Part shown: positions 9,624 through 18,801 of the stretch, in pieces | How the letters are laid out: each line of letters starts with the position of its first letter | How positions within the stretch are numbered: position 1 is the stretch's first letter | Assembly: GCF_000374045.1 (NCBI RefSeq) | Contig: NZ_KB893386.1 | Span: 62,001 to 126,000, forward strand | Direction: 5' to 3' | Origin: Segetibacter koreensis DSM 18137 | Lineage (GTDB): Bacteria; Bacteroidota; Bacteroidia; Chitinophagales; Chitinophagaceae | Length of the DNA stretch: 64,000 nt | Program-made: the position numbers and the translations under genes | Notes under the pieces: model-generated | What the model was told of the DNA's origin: nothing | Databases searched by the model: none | Seen by the model: only the letters and a program-made list of their open reading frames with translations

Positions 9624-10643
9624 CTACTTTAAACCAGACAGCCACTTTGAAAGATAATAAGAGATTTTTTCATATTCTATTAAAAATCCATCATGACCAT
9701 ACGAGGAATCTATTTCAATATAAGTAGCGTTGGGAAGGCTGTCGGCAATATGCTTCTGCTCATCTACAGGGCAAAGAAGATCACTCGTAATCCCCATTAT
9801 TAAAGTTTTTTGAGTGATCGTTTGTAATACCTCATCAATCGTTTTATTTCTGCCCCGGGCTAGATTATGGCTATCCATGGCCTTTGTAAGTAACCAATAG
9901 CTTTGCGCATTAAAACGCTTTACCAGCTTATCGCCCTGGTAATTTATGTAAGAGGATGCTTTGAAATTATCAATCTTTTCAACATCAGGGTCCGTTTGTT
10001 TTTCTACCAATATCTTATAATTACGATAAGTGAGCAAACCGATAGCCCTCGCAGCCTTTAAGCCAAACTTGCCTGCTGTCGCACTTTTGTCTTTCCAGGT
10101 ACTGTCAGCTTCTATAGCTAGCCGCTGCGCGGTATGTATTGCAATTCCCCACGCACTTTCGGCAGCGGAGGTAGTTATCAGGAAAAGATTTTCAATCCTT
10201 TCTTTTTCCATAACAGCCCACTCAAGCACCTGGTAGCCGCCCATGCTACCCGCCATTAATAAAAAAATATTATCGATCTGCAAATGTTGTCGCAACATTA
10301 TAAGTGCTCTTACAATATCTCTTATTGTAATCATGGGAAAATCGCTATAATAGGGTTGTCCTGTACCAGGATTGATGCTGATAGGACCAGTGCTACCATA
10401 ACAGGAACCAGGTATGTTGGCACAGATAATAAAATATTTTGCAGGGTCAATTACCGTATTTTCTCCAACCACACCTGGCCACCACTCGGTAACTGAAGAG
10501 TTTGAGGTAAGCGCATGACAAACCCATACCACGTTATTCTTTTCAGAATTGAGGGCACCATAAGTATCATAAGCTATTGTTAACGTTGGTAACGTTTCAC
10601 CGCTTTCAGTTATAAAAGGCTCATCAGAATTGAAATAATTCAT
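9624..10643 (-). CDS. metX: homoserine O-acetyltransferase
   Basis: Alpha/beta-hydrolase-fold enzyme that acylates homoserine from acetyl-CoA, the first committed step of methionine synthesis. The nucleophile is Ser133 in AGSMGG, the acid is the Asp of ITSDLLCP, and the base is the His of YGHDGFL; NPGTGQP and the oxyanion region CHALTSNS fit too. Length 339 is slightly below the usual 350-380. It is divergent from the OsmC gene and 0.7 kb from metZ, which would use its product. Succinyl- versus acetyl-transfer cannot be settled by eye. Confidence 0.92.
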   Translation of the reverse strand: MNYFNSDEPFITESGETLPTLTIAYDTYGALNSEKNNVVWVCHALTSNSSVTEWWPGVVGENTVIDPAKYFIICANIPGSCYGSTGPISINPGTGQPYYSDFPMITIRDIVRALIMLRQHLQIDNIFLLMAGSMGGYQVLEWAVMEKERIENLFLITTSAAESAWGIAIHTAQRLAIEADSTWKDKSATAGKFGLKAARAIGLLTYRNYKILVEKQTDPDVEKIDNFKASSYINYQGDKLVKRFNAQSYWLLTKAMDSHNLARGRNKTIDEVLQTITQKTLIMGITSDLLCPVDEQKHIADSLPNATYIEIDSSYGHDGFLIEYEKISYYLSKWLSGLK

Positions 10644-10687
10644 TTTATCTTCTCAGTTCAAAACCCAAAGTAAAGGCTTGCTTGAAT

Positions 10688-10695
10688 TACATTTG
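10688..10695 (+). promoter_or_regulatory. -7 box of the OsmC-family gene (TACATTTG)
   Basis: Exact TAnnTTTG on the plus strand, 15 bases before the ATG at 10711, predicting a leader of roughly 10 nt. No good -33 TTTG is visible. A near-match (TACTTTGG, minus strand, around 10669) may serve the divergent metX. Confidence 0.5.
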
Positions 10696-10710
10696 CAAAA
10701 ATATTTTTTT

Positions 10711-11145
10711 ATGGATAAAATTGAATTGTCCAGGGTAGAAGGAGATTTTGGATTTGAAGCCAAAGATGCCAACGGGCATGTTGTGAAAATAGACAGCAAA
10801 CCGGAGTCGGGAGGAGTGAATTTTGGCGTAAGGCCAATGCAGTTATTGCTGATGGGACTGGGAGGTTGTAGCGGCATTGACATTGTTTCTATTTTAAAAA
10901 AACAACGGCAAACGGTTGAAGGATTTGATATGAAAATTGAAGGCGAACGTGAAGCCGGAGTTGAACCTTCTCTATGGAAAACAGTAAATATCATTTTCGA
11001 ATTAAAAGGTAATATTGATATCGATAAAGCCCGCCGGGCCTGTGCGCTTTCTATGGATAAATATTGCTCTGTTGCTGAGACTATACGCCGGGCTGGTTGC
11101 AAAATTAACTGGGATGTAAAAGTTTTGGAAACTGTGCAACCTTAA
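10711..11145 (+). CDS. OsmC family peroxiredoxin-like protein
   Basis: OsmC/Ohr-fold protein of 144 residues, a family of thiol peroxidases acting on organic hydroperoxides. The two cysteines expected for activity are present, in MGLGGCSGID and in MDKYCSVAETIRR; the latter lies on the helix that faces the first. The ATG at 10711 was chosen over a TTG at 10678 because a -7 box occupies the extra stretch and family homology starts at MDKIEL. It diverges from metX across a short intergenic region. The precise substrate is unknown, and this subgroup is usually annotated only as OsmC family. Confidence 0.88.
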   Translation: MDKIELSRVEGDFGFEAKDANGHVVKIDSKPESGGVNFGVRPMQLLLMGLGGCSGIDIVSILKKQRQTVEGFDMKIEGEREAGVEPSLWKTVNIIFELKGNIDIDKARRACALSMDKYCSVAETIRRAGCKINWDVKVLETVQP

Positions 11146-11352
11146 GCTTATTATACGTAGGGCTTTTCAGTAGCATCATTTCAAATAATAAGTTATCAAC
11201 TGACTTAGAGTCTTTTTTACATTGTGCCGTCTGCTGATTTATGTCAGTATCCTTCACTTGTATGAATTGATTTTCCCTTTGCAGCTTTTTAGATTTTTTA
11301 TAAAAAGCCCGTTAACACTTCTTTTTTATCCGGTATTAAAAATTCTTAATTA

Positions 11353-12522
11353 ATGGAACAACATCCAATAACACAGGCAATAAGAATCAGAACTGAGCAA
11401 ACAAAAGAAATGGAACATTCATCTCCCTTATATCTCACAAGTAGTTTTACTTATGAAGATGCAGAGGAAATGAGAGCGACTTTTGCAGATCAGACTGACA
11501 ATAATATTTACACTCGATTCAGTAACCCGTCGGTACAGGAGTTTATAGACAGAATGGTGGCACTGGAAGGGGCAGAAGCAGGATTTGCTACGGCGTCAGG
11601 TATGAGTGCAGTATTCGCATCATTTATGGCACTATTAAAAAGTGGTGATCACTTGTTAGCATGCAATGCAATATTTGGAAGTACACATACGGTGATCACG
11701 AAATACCTGCCTAAATATGGAATTGAGTACAGTTATGTAGATGCAGACAAGCCAGAAGAGTGGGAAGCGGCAATACGACCTAACACGAAGATGATCTACA
11801 TGGAAACGCCCACTAATCCAGGATTGGATATAATCGATATTGAGCTGGTAGCTAATCTCGCTAAAAAACATAATGTTATTTTAAATGTCGATAACTGCTT
11901 TGCTACACCTATCGGTCAAAGGCCTATTGAACTGGGTGCAGACCTTGTTGTTCATTCGGCTACAAAGTGGCTGGACGGCCAGGGCCGCGTATTAGGTGGA
12001 GTAGTTGTAGGTAATAAAGACCTGATAAAAGATATTTACCTGTTCTGCAGAAGTACCGGACCTTCTATGTCCCCATTTAATGCATGGGTATTAAGCAGAA
12101 GTCTTGAAACCTTGGATGTGCGCATGGAGCGTCATGCAAAAAATGCTCTTTTTATTGCAAAAGCTCTAGAAAATAACAATAAAATCTCATGGTTAAAGTA
12201 CCCGGAGTTGCCGGGGCATCCTCAATATGCAATTGCAAGAAAACAAATGAAAAGCGGGGGCGGGATAGTTTGTTTTGAATTAAAGGGTGGTTTAGAGGCG
12301 GGACGTAATTTTTTAAATAACCTGAAGATGCTTACCCTTACTGCAAATTTAGGTGATACCCGAAGCATTGCTTCTCACCCGGCAAGTACTACCCATGCAA
12401 AACTTACAGAAGAAGAAAGACTTGCAGTAAACATTACACCAGGATTAATCAGGATATCTGTCGGCCTTGAACACCACGACGATATATTGAATGATATTTT
12501 GCAAGCGTTGGAAAAGTGTTGA
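11353..12522 (+). CDS. metZ: O-acyl-homoserine sulfhydrylase / trans-sulfuration PLP enzyme
   Basis: Cys/Met-metabolism PLP enzyme (fold type I) that probably makes homocysteine from O-acylhomoserine and sulfide. The PLP lysine is Lys205 in HSATKWLDGQGR, a motif typical of the MetZ group; YTRFSNPS and the C-terminal SLGDTRSIASHPAS-like region (NLGDTRSIASHP) are also present. Length 389 is standard. Together with metX it completes direct sulfhydrylation. A cystathionine gamma-synthase or lyase is the main alternative. The 207 bp upstream show no recognisable SAM riboswitch. A strong bidirectional terminator follows. Confidence 0.88.
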   Translation: MEQHPITQAIRIRTEQTKEMEHSSPLYLTSSFTYEDAEEMRATFADQTDNNIYTRFSNPSVQEFIDRMVALEGAEAGFATASGMSAVFASFMALLKSGDHLLACNAIFGSTHTVITKYLPKYGIEYSYVDADKPEEWEAAIRPNTKMIYMETPTNPGLDIIDIELVANLAKKHNVILNVDNCFATPIGQRPIELGADLVVHSATKWLDGQGRVLGGVVVGNKDLIKDIYLFCRSTGPSMSPFNAWVLSRSLETLDVRMERHAKNALFIAKALENNNKISWLKYPELPGHPQYAIARKQMKSGGGIVCFELKGGLEAGRNFLNNLKMLTLTANLGDTRSIASHPASTTHAKLTEEERLAVNITPGLIRISVGLEHHDDILNDILQALEKC

Positions 12523-12546
12523 TTTAAAGTATACCGCAGGCATTTG

Positions 12547-12585
12547 TAATAAAAAGTCTCTGAAAAACTCAGAGACTTTTTATTA
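12547..12585. terminator. bidirectional intrinsic terminator between metZ and the DUF983 gene
   Basis: A perfect 17-bp inverted repeat (TAATAAAAAGTCTCTGA and its complement) with a 5-nt loop. The A-rich left arm and T-rich right arm give a U tract in either direction, fitting its place between two convergent genes. Confidence 0.92.
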
Positions 12586-12613
12586 CATTTTAATATGAAT
12601 TAGCTATAAAAAT

Positions 12614-13069
12614 TTACCAGTTATTCATATGCTCTTTTACAATTCTCTCGTAATCTTTTGCTTTTTTCTCCTCCCAGTCACGGTCGTATTTCACAAACCA
12701 GCTCAGCCAAAGAGATCTGGACAAACGCATGAAAATGGGCTGCAATGCTAATAATGTGACGCCGTTAAATATTAACCAATAAAAAATACTGTTATTATAT
12801 AAAGAAAATCCTAATAGCACCCACCAGGCAATAAAGGTAGCCACGCTGTAAGCAACCGTTACGGCATAACTCACATAGCTTGTACCATAATAGAAGCCAA
12901 CCTCAATCTCTGTCGGTTGACCGCAGACAGGACATTTATCATGCATTTTCATATTATTCTTAAAATCATATGCATTCTCTGTAACATAAATCTTGCCTTC
13001 GCGGCAACGCGGGCAACGATTTGTCAACACCGTCCACAGGTACGATGGTTTCCTGTTTTTGTCAATCAT
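12614..13069 (-). CDS. DUF983 family membrane protein with zinc ribbon
   Basis: Membrane protein of 151 residues and unknown function. The N-terminal third carries two Cys pairs, CPRC and CPVCG, spaced as a zinc ribbon. Two hydrophobic stretches follow (about 65-90 and 95-115), then a charged C-terminal tail. This layout is that of DUF983 proteins, which are common in Bacteroidota and alphaproteobacteria. It is encoded next to thioredoxin on the same strand, with about 57 bp between the genes, but no functional link is established. Confidence 0.85.
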   Translation of the reverse strand: MIDKNRKPSYLWTVLTNRCPRCREGKIYVTENAYDFKNNMKMHDKCPVCGQPTEIEVGFYYGTSYVSYAVTVAYSVATFIAWWVLLGFSLYNNSIFYWLIFNGVTLLALQPIFMRLSRSLWLSWFVKYDRDWEEKKAKDYERIVKEHMNNW

Positions 13070-13126
13070 AACGATAAATTAATATGCAAGGTAATCATTC
13101 AAGTATTGATATTATAATCGCAAATC

Positions 13127-13444
13127 TTATATCATGGCTTTCTGATTAATAATTGATTGCAATTGTTTCGCAGCAACAACGCCAGACTGTCTCCAAAGCG
13201 TTTGACCTTTTTTAAATAACATAAGAGTTGGAACACCAGAAATGTTTAGTGAACTGGCAATGGGTTGATTTTTATCTACGTCTATTTTTAAGATTCTGAT
13301 GCTATCGCCCATCAACTGTCTTAATTCTTCCAATATAGGTTTCATCATTTTACAAGGGCCGCACCACTCTGCATGAAAGTCTACCAATACAGGTTTTTCT
13401 CCATTTATTATGTCCCGAAAAGTTTCTTTTACTTGCGTATTCAT
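13127..13444 (-). CDS. trxA: thioredoxin
   Basis: Cytosolic thiol-disulfide oxidoreductase of 105 residues. The active site is WCGPC (Cys28, Cys31), preceded by PVLVDFHAE; the cis-proline loop ISGVPTLMLF is present. The ATG at 13444 was chosen because an upstream extension (to 13477) adds 11 residues not seen in thioredoxins. It lies between murF and the DUF983 gene on the same strand. No signal peptide is visible. Confidence 0.93.
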   Translation of the reverse strand: MNTQVKETFRDIINGEKPVLVDFHAEWCGPCKMMKPILEELRQLMGDSIRILKIDVDKNQPIASSLNISGVPTLMLFKKGQTLWRQSGVVAAKQLQSIINQKAMI

Positions 13445-13540
13445 AACACTACATTTAATTAACTGTTTTAAAAGCAATTACTCGTAATGTAACAACTTTC
13501 ATACCCGTTACAATATTTTTTAATAACATGACATTACGGC

Positions 13541-14890
13541 TTACAAGCTTTCTGCAATTTTTTCCATTTGTATACTTCTGCTGCCTTTTATTAAAAAGTA
13601 AGCATTCTGAAAATTTTGTTGCCGGCACCAATTTGCAGCTTCGGTGGAATTGTTGAAGTATAAAAAAGGATGTTTTGTTTTTTTAAAATCGCCTCCTACT
13701 AGCAGCACTGTAGTCCATGCATATTTTTTTATAAGCTCAATTATGTTTTGATGCTCCTGCAAACTTTCTTCACCCAATTCCATCATACCCCCCAGCATAA
13801 GCACTTTTGCGTCAGATTTTATTTTTGCAATGTTTTCAATAGCAAGTTTCATACTTGTAGGATTGGCATTGTAAGCATCAAGGATGATATGGTTAGAACC
13901 TTTTACAAGCATTTGGCTACGGCTGTTGCCTGGAACGTAACCTTCAATAGCCTCAACTATTTTTTTTAATGGGACATTAAAATATTTTCCAACAGCTACA
14001 GCACATAATGCGTTGGGCAAGTTGTAGTCCCCAACTAATTGCGTTTTAATTATTACAGATGATTCTTTGTTAGTAAGTTGTACCACCAAAAAATTTTCTG
14101 AAGGTAAAGCTTTGCCCGTAACGAATGAGTCGCCTGTTCCATAACTAATTACTTCCCCAATGCCTTTGCTCATTTCCTTCAAATATTCATAATCATTAAA
14201 GATAAATGCTGTTCCATTATTTTCGCGTAAGTAATCAAATAGTTCACCTTTACCAATCCTTACCCCTTCCAAGCTACCAAAACCTTCAAGGTGTGCTTTT
14301 CCGCAATTTGTAATAATGCCATGCGTAGGTTCGGTGTATTCGCAATAACCTTTAATTTCTTTTTGATGATTTGCCCCCATTTCGATTACCGCCACTTCTG
14401 CATCTTCCTTTACCTGCAGCAAGGTAAGCGGTATGCCGATGTGATTATTTAAGTTTCCCTTCGTGGTGTACGTTTTAAAATGAGAAGCAAGTACAGTACT
14501 TACAAGTTCCTTTGTTGTTGTTTTTCCATTACTGCCTGTAATGGCTATAAAAGGAATATTAAATTGCTCACGGTGATATTTCGCAAGCAGTTGAAGACTA
14601 TCCAGAACATTACCTACTTTTAATATACGCCCACCTTCATTTGCAATTTCTTTATCAACAATAGCATAGGCTGCACCTTCTTGAACAGCTTTCACAGCAA
14701 AATCATTACCATTGAAGTTAGGCCCGGAAAGCGCAAAGAAAATGTCTCCCTGTTTTAGCTTCCGCGTATCCGTTTGGATAGAAGGGTGCTGAAGATAAAG
14801 CTGGTATAATTGTTCTGTAGTCAAAGTGATGGTTTTTTTGGAAGCAAAATTAAAAAACCCCGAGTGAAAGGTTGAAAGGATTTTAACCAT
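13541..14890 (-). CDS. murF: UDP-N-acetylmuramoyl-tripeptide--D-alanyl-D-alanine ligase
   Basis: Mur ligase adding D-Ala-D-Ala to UDP-MurNAc-tripeptide, the last cytoplasmic step of the peptidoglycan precursor. The ATP loop ITGSNGKTTTKELV (around 115-128), GNLNNHIGIPLTL, VIEMGANHQKEI and the C-terminal ILDAYNANPTSM are all family hallmarks. Length 449 is normal. It follows gldJ on the same strand, an arrangement also known in other Bacteroidota, but a hairpin terminator lies between the two genes here. Confidence 0.96.
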   Translation of the reverse strand: MVKILSTFHSGFFNFASKKTITLTTEQLYQLYLQHPSIQTDTRKLKQGDIFFALSGPNFNGNDFAVKAVQEGAAYAIVDKEIANEGGRILKVGNVLDSLQLLAKYHREQFNIPFIAITGSNGKTTTKELVSTVLASHFKTYTTKGNLNNHIGIPLTLLQVKEDAEVAVIEMGANHQKEIKGYCEYTEPTHGIITNCGKAHLEGFGSLEGVRIGKGELFDYLRENNGTAFIFNDYEYLKEMSKGIGEVISYGTGDSFVTGKALPSENFLVVQLTNKESSVIIKTQLVGDYNLPNALCAVAVGKYFNVPLKKIVEAIEGYVPGNSRSQMLVKGSNHIILDAYNANPTSMKLAIENIAKIKSDAKVLMLGGMMELGEESLQEHQNIIELIKKYAWTTVLLVGGDFKKTKHPFLYFNNSTEAANWCRQQNFQNAYFLIKGSRSIQMEKIAESL

Positions 14891-14950
14891 TTGAGAAATT
14901 TTGGATAATAATCTTCGAAAAAGGAAGTAGAAAAGTTATGTCAGAAAACA

Positions 14951-14977
14951 AAAAAGCTACCCGATTAACGGATAGCT
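14951..14977 (-). terminator. intrinsic terminator after gldJ
   Basis: On the minus strand AGCTATCCG pairs with CGGGTAGCT (9 bp, one G-U) around a TTAAT loop and is followed by a run of T. It lies in the 112 bp between gldJ and murF, so read-through into murF would be reduced. Confidence 0.75.
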
Positions 14978-15002
14978 CTTTGTTTTGTATTTACCTTGTA
15001 CC

Positions 15003-16550
15003 TTATCTTTTTTGTCTTCTGGCAGGAAAGAAGTTACCGGTTTTTCGTTTATTACCTTCCGGAGATCCTGGTGCAATCATAGCACAACGGAAACCAACGG
15101 TACTGCTGCTTTGATCTTCTTCCATAAAACGACGGGTGCCGGGGCTTAACCAATACGGTCTGTCGTTCCAGCTACCACCTTTAATAACTCTCGATTTATC
15201 GCTTATCAATGTCGTTACTCCGTAGCCGTAGTAAGCATTACTCAAAGAGTCTCCATCAAGAAAGTTTATAGCATATGACCTCTGATAATTTCTACGGGTA
15301 CGTAAAGTCGAATCAGATTCATCCACCATTTTTATTCTTCCAAGGCTGTCTCTCAGATTACCTTCTCCACCGCTCATATCTATCTTTTGGAAACGGTTAC
15401 CACGATAAGGGTTAAAATCATCTGCCTCAATACTGGTTAATGGGCGATAAACGTCGGCAACCCATTCACTTACGTTTCCACTCATGTTATATATTCCAAA
15501 TCCGTTAGGAAAAAAAGCTGTTACCTCTGCAGGTATAGCAGACCGATCATTTAATCCTCCGGCAACACCCATATTATCACCACTTCCGCGTTTGAAGTTA
15601 GCTAAAAAACTACCCTGCCACGCGCCACGCTTCGTCGCCCGAAGATTATCGTAGCCATCGTTTTGCCATGCATAAATTTGTCGGTTAGAATTATTTTCTT
15701 CGCCTCGTTTTTTCTCACTTCTGCGTGGTTGAGGGTTTTGGTTTATATATCCTAATGCAGCATATTCCCATTCTGCTTCAGTTGGCAAACGATAACCTGG
15801 CAATAATATTCCATCATCAAAAGCAACACGAGTACGTGGACGGCCCTGTGAGTCTTTCAAATCATTCTTTTTAGGCTTACCGGGTATACCCTGGTATTCA
15901 CCCATAAGGTAAGATTTTGTATTAAAGTTTTCCTGGCCACCTCCCGCAAGTTCAGTTTTAATTACATTTTTGTTTTGATACCCCTTTGCGACCAAAGCTC
16001 CTTCGTTTACCCTGTCGGTACGCCATACGCTGAAATCGTATGCCTGTTTCCAGTTCACTCCTACAACTGGATAAAAATTATAAGATGGATGACGGAAATA
16101 ATATTCTACATAAGGCTCATTATAGGCCAGTTCACTTCTCCACACAAGCGTATCTGGTTTTGCGCCCTGAACCACTGCATCATATTGAGGATCAGAAAAT
16201 ACATTTTCAATCCAATGGATATATTCCCGGTAGTGAACGTTTGCAACTTCTGTCTTATCAATAAAAAAAGAGTTTACAGTTACACGGCGGGGAATATTAT
16301 TCCAATCGCCCATAACGTCTTCGGTTGTTGCGCCCATAGTAAAAGTTCCACCTTCTACAAACACCAACCCTGGGCCGGTTTTAATATCCTTTGCCTTAGC
16401 AACGTTATAACCCCCCATGTTCTTATCGTTGTAATTCCAACCAGTCATCTCTGACTTTTGGACTTTATGTTTACATGAAGCCGCTAATGCCAGGGCTCCT
16501 AACAAAAAGATGGAATTTTTCAGACGCACTATTTGTTGCATTTCAAACAT
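15003..16550 (-). CDS. gldJ: GldJ-type gliding motility / T9SS lipoprotein with SUMF1 domain
   Basis: Outer-membrane-associated lipoprotein related to GldJ, needed for gliding and type IX secretion in Flavobacterium. The lipobox is ALAASC near residue 26. The rest is a formylglycine-generating-enzyme (SUMF1) fold: VEGGTFTMGATTEDVMGDWN, YPVVGVNWKQAYDFSVWRTDRVNE, RLPTEAEWEYAALG, NMSGNVSEWVADVYRP and the final VIKGGSWNDRPYW, GFRCAM. Wording of these motifs is closer to GldJ than GldK. The partner gene murF follows. Two nearby Met codons (16550, 16541) are both possible starts. Confidence 0.85.
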   Translation of the reverse strand: MFEMQQIVRLKNSIFLLGALALAASCKHKVQKSEMTGWNYNDKNMGGYNVAKAKDIKTGPGLVFVEGGTFTMGATTEDVMGDWNNIPRRVTVNSFFIDKTEVANVHYREYIHWIENVFSDPQYDAVVQGAKPDTLVWRSELAYNEPYVEYYFRHPSYNFYPVVGVNWKQAYDFSVWRTDRVNEGALVAKGYQNKNVIKTELAGGGQENFNTKSYLMGEYQGIPGKPKKNDLKDSQGRPRTRVAFDDGILLPGYRLPTEAEWEYAALGYINQNPQPRRSEKKRGEENNSNRQIYAWQNDGYDNLRATKRGAWQGSFLANFKRGSGDNMGVAGGLNDRSAIPAEVTAFFPNGFGIYNMSGNVSEWVADVYRPLTSIEADDFNPYRGNRFQKIDMSGGEGNLRDSLGRIKMVDESDSTLRTRRNYQRSYAINFLDGDSLSNAYYGYGVTTLISDKSRVIKGGSWNDRPYWLSPGTRRFMEEDQSSSTVGFRCAMIAPGSPEGNKRKTGNFFPARRQKR

Positions 16551-16815
16551 TTTAACTCTAATAAACGCTATGAAAAAATAATTATTGTAAAAAACAATTC
16601 TTAAGCTATGCGAATATAAAAGATTTATCCAGATAATTGAATAACTATTACTTTAGAACAATGTTAGGAAAAGATTAATATTGAAAATGCTCTATCTCCG
16701 AGCTCTCTTGTTAAAAAGTAGGTTAATCAAAATCAGCCAGTTTATAAAACTAAAAATTATACCACAAATTCCCTTGTAATTAATCTACTTTACAATCTCG
16801 CGATAACAAAGGTTA

Positions 16816-18234
16816 TTAAGGAAAAATCCCTAATTCTGCATAACTGGTAGCAACTTTATTAATTGCTGAAACATAGGCTGCAGTTCGCATATCCGGAATT
16901 TCAGGATTACTTTTCCAAACCTCCATTATTTCTCTTGTAGCATTTACCATTGTCTCTTCAAGTCCACTATGCACAAGGTCTATTTCATCAGCACCGTGTT
17001 CAATAAACAACTTTTCTTTGGCATCAACATCTTTACCGGTTAACTCTTCAATCTGCCCGATAATGTGCTTATTCATATTCTCAGTAAAACGTTTCTCCAA
17101 ACGGCCATACCTCACATGACTGAGATTCTTGAGCCATTCAAAATAACTTACCGTCACTCCTCCTGCGTTAAGATACATATCGGGTACCACCAGTATACCT
17201 TTTGCAATAAAAATTTCATCGGCTTCTGGTGTTAAAGGGCCATTTGCCGCTTCACCAATTATTTTTGCTTTTACACGCGGTGCATTCTGTCCATTAATGA
17301 CATTTTCCAATGCTGCCGGAATCAAAATATCACATTCCAGTTCAAGTGCATCTGTATTTACAGCCAGGTTTTTACTTTTTGGGAAATTTAATATTGTTCC
17401 TTTTGCCTTTCGGTGTTGAAAAACTTCTTCTTCATTCAGGCCTTCACAGTTATAAATAGCTCCCTCCCACTCTGCGATTGCGATAACCTTTGCACCATGT
17501 TCTCTAAAATACTTTGCACAGTGATAACCCACATTTCCCAAACCTTGTACAACCACAGTTTTACCTTCTATGCCGGTGTTCAGGCCCAATTTGGCCATTC
17601 TATCAGGCATATTACACACTTCTCTTATACCATAAAATACACCGAGACCGGTAGCTTCGGTACGTCCGCGAACGCCACCCTGTGAGACAGGTTTCCCTGT
17701 AACGCAAGCTGCTGCATCCACTTCTGAAGGATGCATTGCAACATATGTATCAAGAATCCATGCCATTTCTCTTGCACCAGTGCCATAATCAGGCGCAGGT
17801 ACATCTGTACCGGGACCAATAAAATTTTTCTTTATTAATTCTGACGTATATCGACGGGTAATTTTTTCTAGCTCAAAAGCCGTATATTTCTTGGGGTCAA
17901 TCTTAATGCCGCCTTTGCCACCCCCAAAAGGTACATTTACAATAGCGCATTTATAAGTCATTAAAGCAGCCAGAGCCATCACCTCATCCTGGTTAACTTC
18001 CATGCTAAAACGTATACCACCTTTGCAAGGAGTCTTGTGATGACTATGCTGCACGCGGTATGCTTCTATTACTTCAACATTATTTCCAATCCGTACCGGA
18101 AACTTCATTTTGTAAACACTGTTACAGGCTTTAATTTGTTCAAGAATTCCCGGATCCCAACTGGTGAACCTTGCCGCTTTGTCAAAACTTCTCGTAACAC
18201 TATCAAAAAAACTATAGTTTTCTGTTACTGTCAT
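16816..18234 (-). CDS. gdhA: glutamate dehydrogenase (Glu/Leu/Phe/Val family)
   Basis: NAD(P)-dependent oxidative deamination of glutamate to 2-oxoglutarate. The active-site segments are [24 protein letters not shown] and [14 protein letters not shown]; the Rossmann loop is [16 protein letters not shown]. At 472 residues it is somewhat longer than typical hexameric enzymes (415-450), with the extra length inside the C-terminal half. Cofactor preference is not decided here. The gene is preceded by a 333-bp intergenic region that carries hairpin element A. Confidence 0.92.
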   Translation of the reverse strand: MTVTENYSFFDSVTRSFDKAARFTSWDPGILEQIKACNSVYKMKFPVRIGNNVEVIEAYRVQHSHHKTPCKGGIRFSMEVNQDEVMALAALMTYKCAIVNVPFGGGKGGIKIDPKKYTAFELEKITRRYTSELIKKNFIGPGTDVPAPDYGTGAREMAWILDTYVAMHPSEVDAAACVTGKPVSQGGVRGRTEATGLGVFYGIREVCNMPDRMAKLGLNTGIEGKTVVVQGLGNVGYHCAKYFREHGAKVIAIAEWEGAIYNCEGLNEEEVFQHRKAKGTILNFPKSKNLAVNTDALELECDILIPAALENVINGQNAPRVKAKIIGEAANGPLTPEADEIFIAKGILVVPDMYLNAGGVTVSYFEWLKNLSHVRYGRLEKRFTENMNKHIIGQIEELTGKDVDAKEKLFIEHGADEIDLVHSGLEETMVNATREIMEVWKSNPEIPDMRTAAYVSAINKVATSYAELGIFP

Positions 18235-18567
18235 ATTATTTGAATTTTTAAAAATTTCATATAAGGAACAATCGTAAATAAAATTTCAAAATATACATTT
18301 AGTCCGACAAAGATCAGTTTCGACAATAAAAGGTATGCACCAGCTGAAGACCTTTTCTCAAAATCGTTGTGTCACTCACTTGTACAACGATTTTTCTTTT
18401 CAGCTTGTCTCAACTTATATTAAAGCTATTCAATTTAATCAAATAAAAACTTTTAGAAAATTGGTATAATTTCCTTCAACTTATAAAGATTACTACAGTA
18501 ATGATGTTGAGAGTAGGATAATGAGGCTGACGTTTTTACTATTGTGACAATAGATAAGTAAGGATAA
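18235..18567. other. intergenic region upstream of gdhA
   Basis: AT-rich gap of 333 bp between gdhA (start) and ccmD (stop), both on the minus strand. It contains hairpin element A (18339-18406). No open reading frame with family features was found. A short inverted repeat CTATTGT/ACAATAG lies near 18541 just after ccmD and could be a weak terminator. Confidence 0.6.
18339..18406. repeat. 68-nt hairpin element, copy A
   Basis: Shares 53 of 68 positions without gaps with copy B at 24477-24544, including an identical 20-nt core GTTGTGTCACTCACTTGTAC and the ends ACCAGCWGAAGA and CAGCTT at the same spacing. In this copy AAAATCGTTGT pairs perfectly with ACAACGATTTT (11 bp) around a 13-nt loop, and the ends AGCTGAA/TTCAGCT pair again (7 bp). 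It is upstream of gdhA in neither gene's coding part. Nature unknown: a structured RNA or a short mobile hairpin. Confidence 0.75.
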
Positions 18568-18801
18568 TTAAAAGTTTCCACCTTTTTCCAGCTTACTCAA
18601 CTTTTTATCTAAGCGAGATATGTACAATATCAGGCCTGCAAGTATGGTGATAACAACAACCATTACTACATAAATTTTTCCTTCGCTTCGCATGAAACCA
18701 TTTTCATGACTTGTATCAGGTGCAGTAGCAGTCTGAGCTATAGAACTGAGCGTTATTAAAAATGCAAAAGCAGCTAAAAATGTTTTTTTGTAATTAACCA
18801 T
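18568..18801 (-). CDS. ccmD: CcmD-like small membrane protein
   Basis: A 77-residue protein with a signal-like N-terminal hydrophobic segment (about 7-25, ending near SIAQ) and one transmembrane helix (about 43-62), followed by a short basic tail. This is the layout of Bacteroidota CcmD-like proteins, which sit in the haem-exporter complex for cytochrome c maturation. The start overlaps the end of ccmC by 8 bp, indicating translational coupling. Sequence conservation in CcmD is low, so the call rests largely on position. Confidence 0.75.
   Translation of the reverse strand: MVNYKKTFLAAFAFLITLSSIAQTATAPDTSHENGFMRSEGKIYVVMVVVITILAGLILYISRLDKKLSKLEKGGNF

Noticed and set aside
11146-11352. Possible SAM riboswitch upstream of metZ
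   Set aside because: The conserved SAM-I and SAM-II cores were looked for and not found; only T-rich sequence and weak inverted repeats are present.
16040-16454. Open frames on the plus strand inside gldJ
   Set aside because: They mirror the gldJ coding frame and lack any domain or start context.
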